Assembly: GCA_013365365.1 (NCBI GenBank)
Contig: JABVXU010000238.1
Span: 1-64,000 of the forward strand
DNA: 64,000 nt
Reading direction: 5' to 3'
From: Cruorifilaria tuberocauda
Lineage: Eukaryota > Nematoda > Chromadorea > Rhabditida > Onchocercidae
Below are positions 1-16,500 of the stretch, in pieces. The translations under genes and the position numbers were made by a program. The notes below the pieces were generated by a model. That model was not told where the DNA came from. It was given only the letters and a program-made list of their open reading frames with translations, and searched no databases. Each line of letters starts with the position of its first letter. Within the stretch, counting starts at the first letter, position 1.

Positions 1-3000
1 TAGATAAAACCGAAGAATTGGAAGAAATTGAAACAAATGTACGAACTGGAGAGATTTTCGAGGAGTACCTTAGTACCTCAGAATCTGGATTTGCATTAGT
101 TAAAGAAAAACTTGTTTTACCTCAAAATGTGAAATATGAAATTCCGGTAAGAAGTGGTGAGTTTATAAGGCAGTATGGCGACATGGATGTCGCAGAAACA
201 GCAACAAATTTTTTTCAAGCAAACTTAGTGAAATCTGCTAGGGATGCAACGGCGGCAGAAGAAGGCATAGTAGCAGCGCCTATTGTTCTCGCAAAATTAG
301 GAGTATCGAAGATATGCGATATTTCTGGAGATGATGGAAGTTTTCTTCATGGGAATATAGAAATGGCTATCGGAAGGGATTCTTATGTGCTAAGGCGGGA
401 TAAATTAGAATGGATTAAGTATGAAACTGAAGATGTGAATCAAAAAAAGACTACCATACAAAGCGGTGATGGCACTGAGAGAGAAGCGCGTTCGGAAGAA
501 AGAGCTGATCCAACAAAAGAACTCCATATTACAGTTCCTGTGGAAGTACCTGCAATAGAAAGTTTGTTGCAGGATTATGTTAAACATGATGTCGTACCAA
601 CTGCGGAAGAAGGAAGTAGGTCTCCTGGAATATGCAAAATGAGATCATTTGGACATGAAATTTTAGAACCACGAGCAGAAATACAACAATTTTTTACAGA
701 AAAAAATTTCGCCGAAACAGAAACGAAACCATTCGAGATTATGATGTCAAAAGAAGATTCTGTGGAGGAGATGCTAAGCAAAAATTTGAAGGAAACCGAA
801 GCTCGAGAATTCAAGAATATTTTGCAGCAGGAATGCGATGCTTCACTGACCAAAGATTTTATGATGCTTCATGACAATAAGCAAAAAACATTTTTCGAGC
901 AAAAATATCCGGAAAAAAGGAAACATATACCTCTTGTGGAAAAGGAATCCATTATAACTCCGTTAAGTCTATATGGAAAGACACGATCTGAAGAAAGTGC
1001 TTATATGTTGCAAAAGAAAATTAAGAATCAGCGGCCGGAAGTGGAGGGCTTTGAAGAATTTGAAGGAAAATTAACCGAGAAAAAAGTCTCGAAGGATGTA
1101 AAATCTGGAGGAATCGAATTTGAAAAAATGATACCTCAGAAATTTATAGAAGAGATAGGAATAGTCAAGGAACATGTAACTATGGGAGACGATAAACAGG
1201 ATCAGTTTGGATTTGCTGAGGAAATTATCAAAGGACAGATCGTGGAGGACTCTTTAACGGACTCTTGGAACTATGAGGAAACTGAATTCTCCGACAAAGC
1301 TTCTAGTGATATAGATAGAGTGAAAGAGAGTCTTGGAAATGAAGGAACATTTTTGTGTTCACCGGAAATACAGCCTGGAATAGAGGACAGACAGTGGATT
1401 GCTGAGCTTGCACCAGCGAAAGAGAAAGAAGAATGTGTAGATACGGAACCATTTCTAAGAGATCTGTTGATTTCAAATGAAGTTTCGTTTGCAGATTTGG
1501 TAGTTGGTCATTCGGCACATGGAACGGTTGATACGATTGGAATTGAAGCGGGACAATCAAGAGCAGCAGATAAGGATGTACGCAAAGTGGGCAAGTCAAT
1601 GTATAGCCTGACAAGACAACGTTCGCTGACTAAAGAAGAAGAAATTATGGAGCTGAGTGAGAAAGAAATCACACCGCGAGTGGAGAAACCATTAGAGTAT
1701 CACTATCAATTACAACAAAACATTATTTCCAAAGAAGTGACACTAGTTGAAGATACTGAAAAGATGGAAGAATCAAGTCCATCCAGGTTTCATTCAATAA
1801 CTGAATTCGAGCAACCTGTATCAGTGTCACCGAAGCGCAAGGAATTTGAAACAAAACAAGAGATGGACATATTTCTGGAATCCAGTCCATTTTTGGATCG
1901 GATTCAAGAACACAAGAATACTATTCTAGATGTGAAGCATAGTAAGAGAAATAGCGATGCAGAGACTAAGCATAAATCAAACATGGTGGAAGATGAACCA
2001 AAAGGTGGGCAGTGGGAAGATGAGAAGTTTGCAAAGGAAAGTGAAACGGCTGTTGGAGAAATCATTTTAGCGCCTGTTGCACTGATGACCCTTGATACAT
2101 CAAAGGTTCATGATTACTCTGTGGGAAGCAATATGGGGGAGGCACCGATCAAGCAACTTCCTGACACAGATTACCTACAGCTTACACAGCCAATAGCTAC
2201 TGAGAAGTGTGATGAAGCTGCTATGATGCAAGAAATGGTAGCAGAAAAACAAATTCTCAAAAAAGAAACCGATTACGACCTAACTGAGGGTCTAAATGAA
2301 TTAGTACAAAATAATGAAGAAGAGGGAGTAGATAATATGGGAATAATTGAATCTTTTGCACCTGAAACCTATTTAGATGGAGAGTGTTTGATCAAATTGA
2401 ATGAATCAGAAATGAGCATAAAGAATGAATGTAAAGAAGACAATCTGCTTTATCTAGCTTTGGATATACCATCTCCATCTGATCAAAGTGCTATTTATGT
2501 TTCTTCAGATGTTCAAATGAGTATTTCACTCGCATATAAGGTATCCGAAAATGGTTACAGAGATAAAATCTTGGTAAAAAGCCTTCATGAAAGTATACAG
2601 GCAGATGTAAAGGAAGAGGTGGCAGAAGACGACGAAGCTGAACCGATGCTAGTTGCATCGAACGAAGAAGTAAAAGAGGGAATGACAGTGATGGTTGAAG
2701 AAGCAGAAAGTAAAGAAATGAAATTTTATCAAATGATGTCAGAAGAGGGAACATCGTATGAACTTAACTTAGACAGAACAAATTATCGTAATTCATATGT
2801 TGACGAAAGAATAAAACCTTTCTCTGCAGAAAGTGAATATCCATATGAAGTAACTGTTGATATCTCATGGACTCCGGAAGAAAAAGGAAGCACTGGTACG
2901 GAAACAGGACTAGAAAAACAGGAATCTTCCTACACAAAACAAGTAGTAATGTACCCGAGGGACAATACTACTAATATTGCAATGAGAGAAGAGGAAGTAA

Positions 3001-6000
3001 CTGAAAGTAAAATAAAAGAAGATCAAAACCCAAGCGTTGAAATAAGTGGAGATGGTGATGAAAGCTTTCAGTCCACGAAGTGGGAAAAGCTAGTAACAGA
3101 CAGATCTGAAATAACTTCAGAAACACTGCACAGAAATGAATTGGTCGGGGATACTGAACACGATAAAAAATTCGAAAAGCAATCCATAATTAAGGTACAT
3201 AAAGTATATGAGGAAGATACGGAGTCATTTTCGACAGATCGTTCTGAACCGAAGAAACACGAAATTAAACCTTCTGAAATCACTGCTAAAAAGAATATTC
3301 TCGTGAAGTCAACGAGATGGCTGGGAGCTAGAAAAGAAAATCAGGAACGCCTGATTCAAGGGCAACAAATATCAGAATTGACCAAAGACGAAAAAGTGGA
3401 GGAAAGTGTTGATGCAGTATCGTTAGAAATGTTGGATCGTGATCAAAAGGATTCTGAAAAGAGTTTGATAGACATGGAAGGTAATCAGGAGTTAACTGAA
3501 GGGGCAGAAACAATGCAGAATTATGAAGAACTAAAAATTTTTACTGATAATGATAGTATGGTGTCTCAACAACCTTTTGATGTTTCTATAAACGATGATA
3601 AAATGTTATTACTTGTAGAAGAATATCCTAAGCAGCAGACTGCAGAACATGATTTAATGATCTCGTTTGAAGAAGGCAAACTGGAGGATGATATTTGCAA
3701 TAGGGTAATCGTTTCAAGTTCGTATGGGCCATCGTTAAGAGAACAGAGAAGTGCAGCATCAAGGACACTTCTAGATACTGTCGAAATTTTTTCAACACTT
3801 TCTAAACAAAATGAAAGTATACAGGTTTCGGAAAAGCGACCTGTTGAACAACAGTCTGCTGACTTTTTAGTAAGAAGTGAAAATGGAAAAGTGCGAAAAG
3901 AAGCGAAATCATCAAATTATCCTGAGGAATACGACGTGTTCTCTGTAATGCAAGAAGTACTCTCGACAGGAAAAGAATCACTTAAAGAAGATTCTGCTAA
4001 AATAATGGAAAGTGGAGCAACAGCTATTCCGACTTCAGGAGCTTCAGCAGCTTTCGGATCTACAGGAACAATTCATCTGATAGAAGAGCATAAAAGTTTT
4101 CTCAGGAGCGCTTCACTTGATGCTTCAAATAGTAGTATAGAATGGCAACACTCAGAGGTCGGCGAAAATGAGGGAACTGTTTCAGAAAAACAACTGAACT
4201 TAACATCGACAGAAGAAAGTACGACTGAAATGGAAAGTGAAAAGAATTTAACTCTTTCGAATGTTCTGGATAGATATCCTGCTAAACAACGAGAGTGCTG
4301 CCAGTTTAATTTGTCAAAGAAGAAACAGGCTAACGAAGATCCCTCTCTGCCTTCATTTTTATCAGTGTCCCCTACATATACAGAGGATATTCAAACTGAA
4401 TCACTAGGGGAAATGGAAAGAACTGAATCATTAGAATTAACTGCAGTTGTTCCTCAGGAAAAGATTAATAAATTTAATCATCCAACAAAATATCGAGAAA
4501 TAAGAGAGGATATGTGTGAAATGGGGAATGTAAGAGATGATGATAAAAAGAGGAAATTAGAAGTAATAGCTGAATCTACTTCAGAGATTGTTTCTGAGGA
4601 ATTGCTAACGTTGGTAAAAGCGCCATCACCGAGGCAAAAGATTGACAAAGAATCATCTGAAGTAGATGAGAAAGCAAGAATTGCCCGTGGCATCGATCTT
4701 GAAAGTAATGTGGAGCATTTGGTTATCGAAAGTATAGAACAACCAAACCAAACAGCGAGCGGGAGCAGCGGTAGCTACAACATAGATTCCTCAGCTGGAA
4801 AACATAGCGAAAGTAAATCATCGTCTAGCAGCGAAAAAGCTGTTGGAAAGAGTGTATCTCAAGTTCAACATGACCATGAAGAAAGTAATGAATCAGATTT
4901 AAAGAAGTTGAAAACGCTTGCAGAAGAACGACATTTAGAGAAATGCAGTGTACTGAATGAAGAAATGAATGAGAAAGAGCTTAATAAACAGGTAATGGAA
5001 ATGGTTGATGATATTATGAAACCAATGGAAAGTTTATCGCGCAGTGAATCTACTTATAAAACAGCAACGGCTACATCAAGAGATGGCTATGAAACATGCA
5101 TTACATCCCAGGAGGATACTTTTGAAACAGCTCCTGGTTATCATTCTCAGGAATCTGAATACACTACAGCGACTAGTGAAGCTAGCAGTAGATTGTCAGA
5201 AATGAGTGAAGAGTGTCGAGAAAGTGTTACACCGATTGCAATTCTCTCACCAGTACGATCTGATCGTCTTTTTACTGCTTCTCAGGATGAGGAACAAGAA
5301 CCACATAGACAGGAAGGTGAAATTTTTGATTCGAAACGTTCTAGCCCGGATGTGCCTGATATTGAACTCGTATCTGTTGAAGATGAGGATAACATGGAAG
5401 AGGATATTCTACTTACAACTTCTAGTGGTATTCTGCTCGCTCCCGATGTGGATCCGGGACGACCTGTTTCTCCAATTCCTCCGGGTTTCAGTGATGACGA
5501 TGAAGATATCGCTGTGTCTACTCTATCTGATTCCTCCAAAAAAGTTGTTGACCAAGCTGGTCAAGCGGAAATCAAAGTTCTCGACTCTATTGTAGGAGTT
5601 CCAGGAGGCGACAATCTTGCTAACGAAACATTTTCAGCGTGGAAACAAGTGTCTGATCCGACAACCTTTCAGGAATCAGTGCATGCAAAAGCAATTATTT
5701 ATGAAAAAGAATATTTCCCACAGTACTCACATCCATCTACTGAAAATAAAACTAGTACTGTTCATACAATTGAAAACGATGAAATCGCAGGTATCCTATT
5801 GCCCTTTGAAACAGTTCTATGTACCGAATCTGATTCATTGGATTCTCTTGATAAGCTGTCAATCAAAAGCGAGAGCAGTGGTAAGAAATACAGTACGTCA
5901 CGTCGAAGCAGTATTGGTTCTCGAAAAAGTTCGCACGATGAGCCACAAACATTTGTTGAACGACTTACACCAGAGTTGAAAATGTCATGGGTAGAAAAGG

Positions 6001-8259
6001 ATCAGGAAGTGGAATCGGCTAAGCAGTCCTCATTATCGTCATCTGAGGAATATCCAACGTTTATATCGGAAAGTGAGCAAGTAAATTCGGTAGAAGTTGA
6101 ACTAGAAACAGTGGACGAAGAACCGGAAGAAGCGGATTCATTGAATGGGAGAAGTGTGTCTTCAAACGGCCAAGGAACAGATATCAGCATAACAGTTGGA
6201 AAATACAAAACGGTTTCAAGCGACAATGTCTCTGAAACGAGTTTACAGGAGTTTGAGCGAATCGAGCGGGACGTATTAAACAAAGGTGAATCAAGTCTTA
6301 GTGGAAGTGAAGTGGAACTATACGTAGTCGGAAAATTAAGAACAGCTGAAGGGTCAACAAGTTCCTTAGCCGAATTTGAGCGACTAGAACAAGAGGTCGT
6401 AGTTGAAGGTTCCCCACAAGATGAAGTAATGATTCTATCGGATATACGTGAAGAATCGGAGGTCGAAGAGATGAGTATAAGAGATGATGATGAAGAAGAA
6501 CATGATTCCATCTCGGACATAAAAGCAGTACCGGTTGAGGAAGACACCCAAGTGGCAACACCACTGGCTTCACCAACTGACAGCATTGAAAGAGACTTTG
6601 AAAATTTTGTCTCGGAAACAATGGGGACGAGCATTGATTCTTTAGAAATTAATGTCCCACCAGTATGTACGCAAAGCGATTTAATTGGTGAAAGTTATTT
6701 GGCTGAATATGAAGTTATTGAAAAAGTTCATGAAAATATGCATGATTCTCTTGAAAAAATTCCCCAAGATAAGGATTCTATACTGAAAGAGTCTATTATA
6801 CGGGAAATGAGCGAGAACAGTCAAGCAATGTTGACTGGTAATACACATCGAGAAGATCATTATGATGAAAAAGATTCGTTAGCTGGTGATATTGACTCAA
6901 TGCTTCATGATTATCCCACCACGTTAACAACATTTGAAACTATGCAAATCAATGAAGATGGTTCTACAGAAATAATCTCAAGAAGGGTTCTAACTCGTGT
7001 CACTGATCCAATTATTAGTCATGTACAATTTACTGGAACTGAAAATGAGGATCGGTTGCGTGATTTGGAACGTGAGGAAGAATTTGAAACTGTGGATATT
7101 GAAGGCAATGTTACGCGAACAACACTTCATCGCAGTGCTCCTTCACCGTTTGCAGGTACTTTATTCTTTATGTTGCACATTTTTCAAACGTTCCTGTATA
7201 AAATTTTATAAAACATTCATCTATTTATTTGCACCCATAAATGATATCTGTTATCAAAGTTCATCACTGATACTTTAGCTAGGAAATACGCAGAATATTA
7301 TATTAACACACAGACTATTTTGAATCTTCAAAATTTATGCTACAATAACGCTAGATTTTGTCGAAACTGGTGTTAGCATCGCATTTATCGATAGTAACTG
7401 GTGTAGTATGGAAAAGATATAATTATGATCTTGCTAGGTATTAACGCAATAATCTTGTTTCATAATGAAGTACCATGGCGTAAACCAAAGTTTGCAGTGC
7501 AGAAAAGTACTAAAAATAATTACATGAAGAATTTATTCGATTATCTCCTGACAAGAGGAAAGGATTTTGATTTCATATGTAGATTAATAAAACTACAAAC
7601 ATATATTTGTCTTTCTATACTTCATACCATATTAGTTTACATAAAATTCCAGAAAAAAAGACTTCAACTTGCAAAAGTTCAGTAATTTTATATATGTTTC
7701 ATTGAATAGTTTTCGTCAGTCTAAAACCATTCGTTATCATATTTTTTAAGTATATGTCACTGTTGATATATTTGGTAACGAAATGGTAAGTGAAATTTTC
7801 TTGAATTTCTAAAAGGGGTTAACTACTTTTCTCATAATAGTTATAGGTAACGATCATCAAGCTCAACCTTTCTATAATAAACAGCAAAAAACTTACAATT
7901 TTGCTTTTTATATGTGAGTCAGCTGGTATTTGAAAGTGTTATCCATTATGTCTTATTAGTTTCTGTTTTATGTAGGCGTACCAGGTTCAGATCATAATAT
8001 ATAGCATTATAGTACGTTGCGATTAATAAATATTGAGAAAAACTCTCAGAAGCCTGTCTTTCGTTATTTTACAAAATCAAGATTGCGTTCTTGCAAGGTA
8101 TTAATTGCAATATCCAAATGAAGCTACATTCGTCGCTTCTCACCAAACATTACTATCCTAAAAACTGTTTGGTTGTAGAATGGGAATACTGCATTTTTTG
8201 TCTCTCTGATCAATTCTTATTGTATTGCAGGTACTTCACATTCAACTCATCGTGGTTGA
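1..8259 (+). CDS. unc-44: Giant ankyrin (UNC-44-like), 3' part: giant exon plus terminal exon
   Basis: The frame is open from the left edge (first full codon at 3; 5' end lies outside the window) to 7155, giving about 2384 residues in one exon. A G|GT donor follows at 7155/7156. The best terminal exon starts at 8231 after TATTGCAG and adds GTSHSTHRG and a stop at 8257-8259. The protein is acidic, Ser/Glu/Lys-rich and without folded domains or membrane segments. Three copies of an SLxEFExxE motif lie near the end (nt about 6230-6735), followed by a compact tail (ETMQINEDGSTEIISRRVLT, then EREEEFETVDIEGNVTR) that looks like an ankyrin C terminus. In worms and flies giant ankyrin isoforms use such an exon and tie the membrane skeleton to axonal microtubules. 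The ankyrin-repeat, ZU5 and death domains are not in the window, so the name rests on the tail and exon size. A futsch/MAP1-like protein is the alternative. Confidence 0.6.
7156..8230 (+). other. Last intron of the giant ankyrin gene
   Basis: AT-rich sequence between the donor at 7156 and the acceptor at 8229-8230. If the intron is retained, the reading frame runs 18 codons further and stops at 7209-7211, giving an alternative short hydrophobic C terminus. No other gene is visible; the ORFs at 7425-7685 and 8091-8324 have no features of real exons. Confidence 0.5.
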
Positions 8260-10324
8260 TTTCGTCAACATTTAGACAGATTATCTTACTGTCATTGTTT
8301 TACTTTTTGTGTTTTTCCTTGTGATATTTCTTCAAATTTATATTATTCCATCAAATTAACATTATTTTAAAATTTAGCTTTATTAATTGATGTGTTTTTA
8401 ATAGGACTCTGTTGTGACCGAGTTAAAGAAGGAATTAATTTAATATATTCTTGTAGTTTTAAATTTTCCAATTGATAACTCCAAGCATTCATGTACTTGT
8501 AGTGGTAGTAGCTGGCATTTGTTGGAGCGATGAAAATATAGAATTCTAAGTGGATTCTTATACAGATCGGTTTTTTGGGATACAATAAATTAATTTCTCG
8601 GCGCGATTATAAACAGAGTTCGAGTTATTTCTGTTGCTTTTGGGGAATACCCATTTTTAAAAAATGGTTTTATTAGTTGAGATATAAGAAACATATTCAC
8701 TTTAGATGATTCGAATTATTCTTTACAATTATCTATTATAGAAGATATTGTATAAAAGCAGTGATAAATATCACTCTACATACCTTTTCTTATTAATTGT
8801 TCCGAGATTTTCTGTGGCATCCCAAAATTGAATTCTGGATCACATTTTTCTGTAAATTCTTCAAACATGAATCAAAAGAAGTTAAAGTTTCTGCACCTCT
8901 CGGTAGGTAGTGCTTCTTAATTTTATTATTGATTATTGATCAATGAGTAAATGATGTAAAATTAAAAAAAGTATGCGACTTTCTTGATAATATACTTGAT
9001 GTTAGCACTGCTCCTAAAATGTATCTACTGAAGGCGCAATATAAATTTGGCTTTTGGCTTAAATTGTTTCTGATCAAAATCAGAATAGTTATCTAACTGT
9101 GAATTTACTGTCATGAATATTATAACATGTTTAACTACGTCGCGTTCTCATTTCGTTGTCATTTTGTTTATATCAAAAAATGGCCTTTGGCTCCACCTCG
9201 TTCATCCAGTAGCTCAAAGGGATAGAGAAATACAACTCAGTACAGTAAATCATATTGTCAATTTCATAGATTGTTAACAGTTTTTTCTTCCTACTGATCT
9301 GGAAAATATATTATTTCTGGTTGTGGTTGTTGGCAATACCGAACTGGTGATGCAGTCAAAAATAAATAGAGTACGTGTGTAGATGATTGTCAAATATCTT
9401 TTGCCAGTAGCTATTTATTCATTGAGGGAAAATGGATGAAGAACGCGTTAAAGTACGATTGCAGCTGGAATGTTTTGAATGTTTTCCCGCGATGGAACTC
9501 TCACTATTTATGCATTTATTTTTATTAGAGAAGCTTCATGATTGCAAATCGTCGACTCTAAAATTAAAAGGTTTAAATTCGAAAAATTTTGAGGAAATAA
9601 CTTCGTCTGATTCATTATATCTAAAAACTAGAGAATGCTCATCATTGTAATTTTGGTTCACATTAAACAGGAAACAAAATAACTTTCTAAATAATTCAGA
9701 AAGTTCCCAATCTCATAAGCTATAGTGGAAAAGGCCTATTAAATTCAATAAGCATCAATCATAACCTAGAAATGCGTCGAAATTCTTCCTGAATGTATCA
9801 AGCGTAATGTCCAAAAACATTAAGAAATTACGGTAAGAAAATTTGCTGACTGTATTTTATCAGTGCAGCAGAATTATGTATCATATGCTGTTCCTGTAAC
9901 GCTCACAATATTCGCATGATAAGAAATGTACAGGATTAGGAAAGTAATAAATTGATGTTTCGGAATTGTGAACCGCACTATTGATGGTGAGGATAAAATA
10001 ATTTAAATATGTAATTATGATACTGAAATATAAGAAATGGTTTAAAAATACTTCAACGAAAGCGATAATATTCTTTTGGGCATGTGGTATGAGAAGAATG
10101 ATTAATCAAAAATATAGAGTTTGATGAAATCTTCTGGTTTCTTCTAGAAACGAGTTCTGTCTGATATGTCTATCATTCTGAAATCCCTTCTTTGAACAAA
10201 AATTTTATATTATTTAAGTATGCGTTATATTGGTAACAACCAGTTTCTGTGATAATACTTATTCATGTAATGAAAAAAAAGGTCACTGCTCAGTTAAAAA
10301 ATATGACAAATGTTTGCAGAACAC
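8260..10324. other. 3' UTR and intergenic space between the ankyrin and collagen genes
   Basis: The two genes converge here. AATAAA occurs near 8585. Two short open frames are present: 9432-9650 on + with an ATG (72 codons), and 8367-8585 on -, which lacks an ATG at its start. Neither matches a family I know or has convincing splice partners. No RNA gene or repeat was seen. Confidence 0.5.
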
Positions 10325-13541
<3,217 letters not shown>

Positions 13542-16500
13542 AAAAAAGATTCCTTATATCTGAATTTTGCAACGGGCGGATTTACTATTAGGTCAACAAT
13601 CAGCGAAAATTGGCGACAAAGCGTCGCATAGATAGTTCTATGGCGACTTTTCGGTAGTCTCTTTCACTCATTCTTGTCACGCTGAATTTCATTAACACTT
13701 TAATACTATAACAACTCCAGCAATAAAAAAGAAATGTAATGAACTTTGTTTGGGAATGAATGATACATATACAACTGCAGCTATAGTGAACATTTCGACA
13801 TTTTGTTTCAATTTAGTCTTTCAATTTTAATTCTAAAAAGTATGTCGATTTAATGCAAGAGAAATCCTCCATCTAAAGATGCAAACAACAAATTGGGGAA
13901 TAATTACTTTCAATTTCCATAGAATTTTTCTGTAATGAAGAACTAGTTGTTATGAAATTGCAGCTTACCATTTTTTACCAAATTAGAGAGACTGATCAAT
14001 CAGCCGAAAACTTAACCTGTGAAAAAAAAAGATTATTATCGTTTATAATTCAGGATTTGTTGCTTATCTTTTCTTATAAGCTATGGTAAGCTTTAAATTA
14101 ACAATTTCTAATCTGCGAGATTCAAAATGAAAATATTTAGCGATTAAACATGGCATAAAAAATATAAACGAGCTGTCATGTATAAATGCAAAATGCTAGA
14201 ATGTGATAATCAATTTCTCAATATAAGCATAGAGAATCAATTATCATTTTTGTCTTCATTTTAAAGTGACTATTATATTGTAATAGAGATTTAACCCATG
14301 CGGCAGTGGATAATTTTATTGACAGTAAAGTCAAAATTGCAAATACAGTCAGATTAGCAGGATTAAATACACCGAAATTTCTTGATTTCATAGAATAAAA
14401 ATTAATATTAACGGCATTATTTAGGAATGAAGAGATATTCAATGATGTGTCTCCGAAAAGAGTTGAAGTTACCACTAGCGGTTTTGATAAACTTTTTAAA
14501 AAATTAAGTGAAATGAGTTGTGATAATCTGTAAAGTGTTTCAAAGGATTATCGTTTAAAATATTTAAACCGTTTATTTAAAAAATTTATCGATTATGAAA
14601 AGGTGTTATCGCCCATCAAAATGTTAACAAAAAAAATTAAATTAAATGACATATATGAATCGACACATCTTTTTGACTATTCTATTTTGCACAGCTTCGG
14701 TACTCTTACCATGCGTAATATCTCTCCGTGAAGTGCGCATGAAACCGCTAAGGTAGTTGGTAGGTTCAAACTGATGAAAAAGTCATTGCTCTTCCTTCCT
14801 TAGCGCATATCCATTTCAATTATTTTAGATCTTTGCACCATTCAAAAGATCAATTATCCTTTGAGTCATCCGATAGTTTGTCGTGTCACCCGCACCAGAA
14901 ACACAGTGGAATTGCCCATACCCAAATGATTCTCATTCAACATTCTCATGCATTTCGCTCGCCATGAGAGCACACAGTGCTTCACCAAATGCGCACTCAT
15001 CACAGTTGACAATGGTACCACCAAACTAACTACTCATTCTAAATTTGCGCAAGAAAAGGAAAGTGACGATCTGAACTGTTGGGATGGATCCATAGTTACA
15101 TTTCGGCAGATCCACTGCAACAAGCAAAATTTTATATTCTGAAGAACTGTTATGAATTTTATAGTCTTCTTAACACAATAAGTAATCTAAAATCATTTTG
15201 CAGCATCGGTAAAAAGAGCACATAGTAACTTATGAACTTTTGTAGTCTCTCTTTCCAAGGTCAGAAAGTCATTTTTTATACTCTCAGTACACACTATTCA
15301 AGGTCTCCCATCTAAACCTTTTTGATAACAATATTGTAAACTTCTCATTATTAGAAAAAGACTTAATGAATCCTTCCTTCTATATTTAGATTTTCTTGAG
15401 CTTTGTTTGCATAATAATATCAAACTTATTGAATTACCGAAGGAAACAAATGTCTTAAATTTTTTGGTATGAAATCAATCTACCTAGCTATTAAATATTA
15501 TGTTCTTAATTCATACGCTCCAATACAGATATTGTTAAAGTAAAAATTACCGGAAAAATATATAAGCAGAAAAATTTATTCATACTTCATAAGCAAGTTT
15601 GATCATCAACTCGGTTCAATCTACAGAAACAATTCTTATCATTGACGTATTAAACCACAGTAAACCATATCAGCTATAACTGATGCATATACTCCTATCC
15701 ATCGTTTTAAACAGTAATCCTGTAGTTACCAGCTACACAACAGACGACAAACAAAACATAGTACAATACAAGAAAGCGTACCAATATTTCATCTAGTTAA
15801 TAGATTATCATTTGGTACCACAATGATTTTTCACTCAATGTCCGTTTTTTTCATCTTGGTAAATGTTCTCTCTTTCTTATCACCATTCCCCGCTAAACAT
15901 TATGTCTAGTAACTTTTCTTTCCATTGAAATCATTTTATCTTCATTTTAAACTACTAGCTTCTATTCGGAGCTAATTTCATCGTATCAAACTGTTCTATG
16001 CTATTCTCAGTTATGAATGTTCCAACTTTAGTTATAGCTACAATAATATATACGCGAAGTCCATATCGATGGTCAACCTTGTTGAAAAGCGTAATACTTG
16101 CTTCGTTACTGATTCTATAATCTGCCTAACTTCTTTATTTTCGTATTCGTAATGCATAAGCTAGCATAAGGATGATACAAAAGGTGCTTCTTTTCAAGAT
16201 ATTATCGTTAAATATTTATAAGTTTCGAGAATTACATCAAAAAGCTAAGTTATCAATGAAATATCATTGTAGATTTTATGATGCTAACTGTAGTCGAACA
16301 CATTTTAATTTGGAATTTATGATGTTCATCATAATAATTACAACAATTCAGTGAGGTGAATAATCTCCTCATTTTTTAGCGAAATCCACTTCATTTAGTG
16401 TGAATATTCTTAACTAATCGTTAAATGAATGATTTTATTGTCACTGAAAAATTATAAAAATTCAGCGGGTTGATGGATTACAATTACTGGGAAAGTTTTA

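Noticed and set aside
6002..6634. 210-codon minus-strand ORF (and other long antisense ORFs) opposite the giant exon
   Set aside because: Ser/Val-rich shadow of the Glu/Ser-rich sense codons; no independent features.
14820..15142. Possible exons near an ATTTTAG site and the ORF at 14948
   Set aside because: Translations in all frames lack protein-like features and no partner exons were found.
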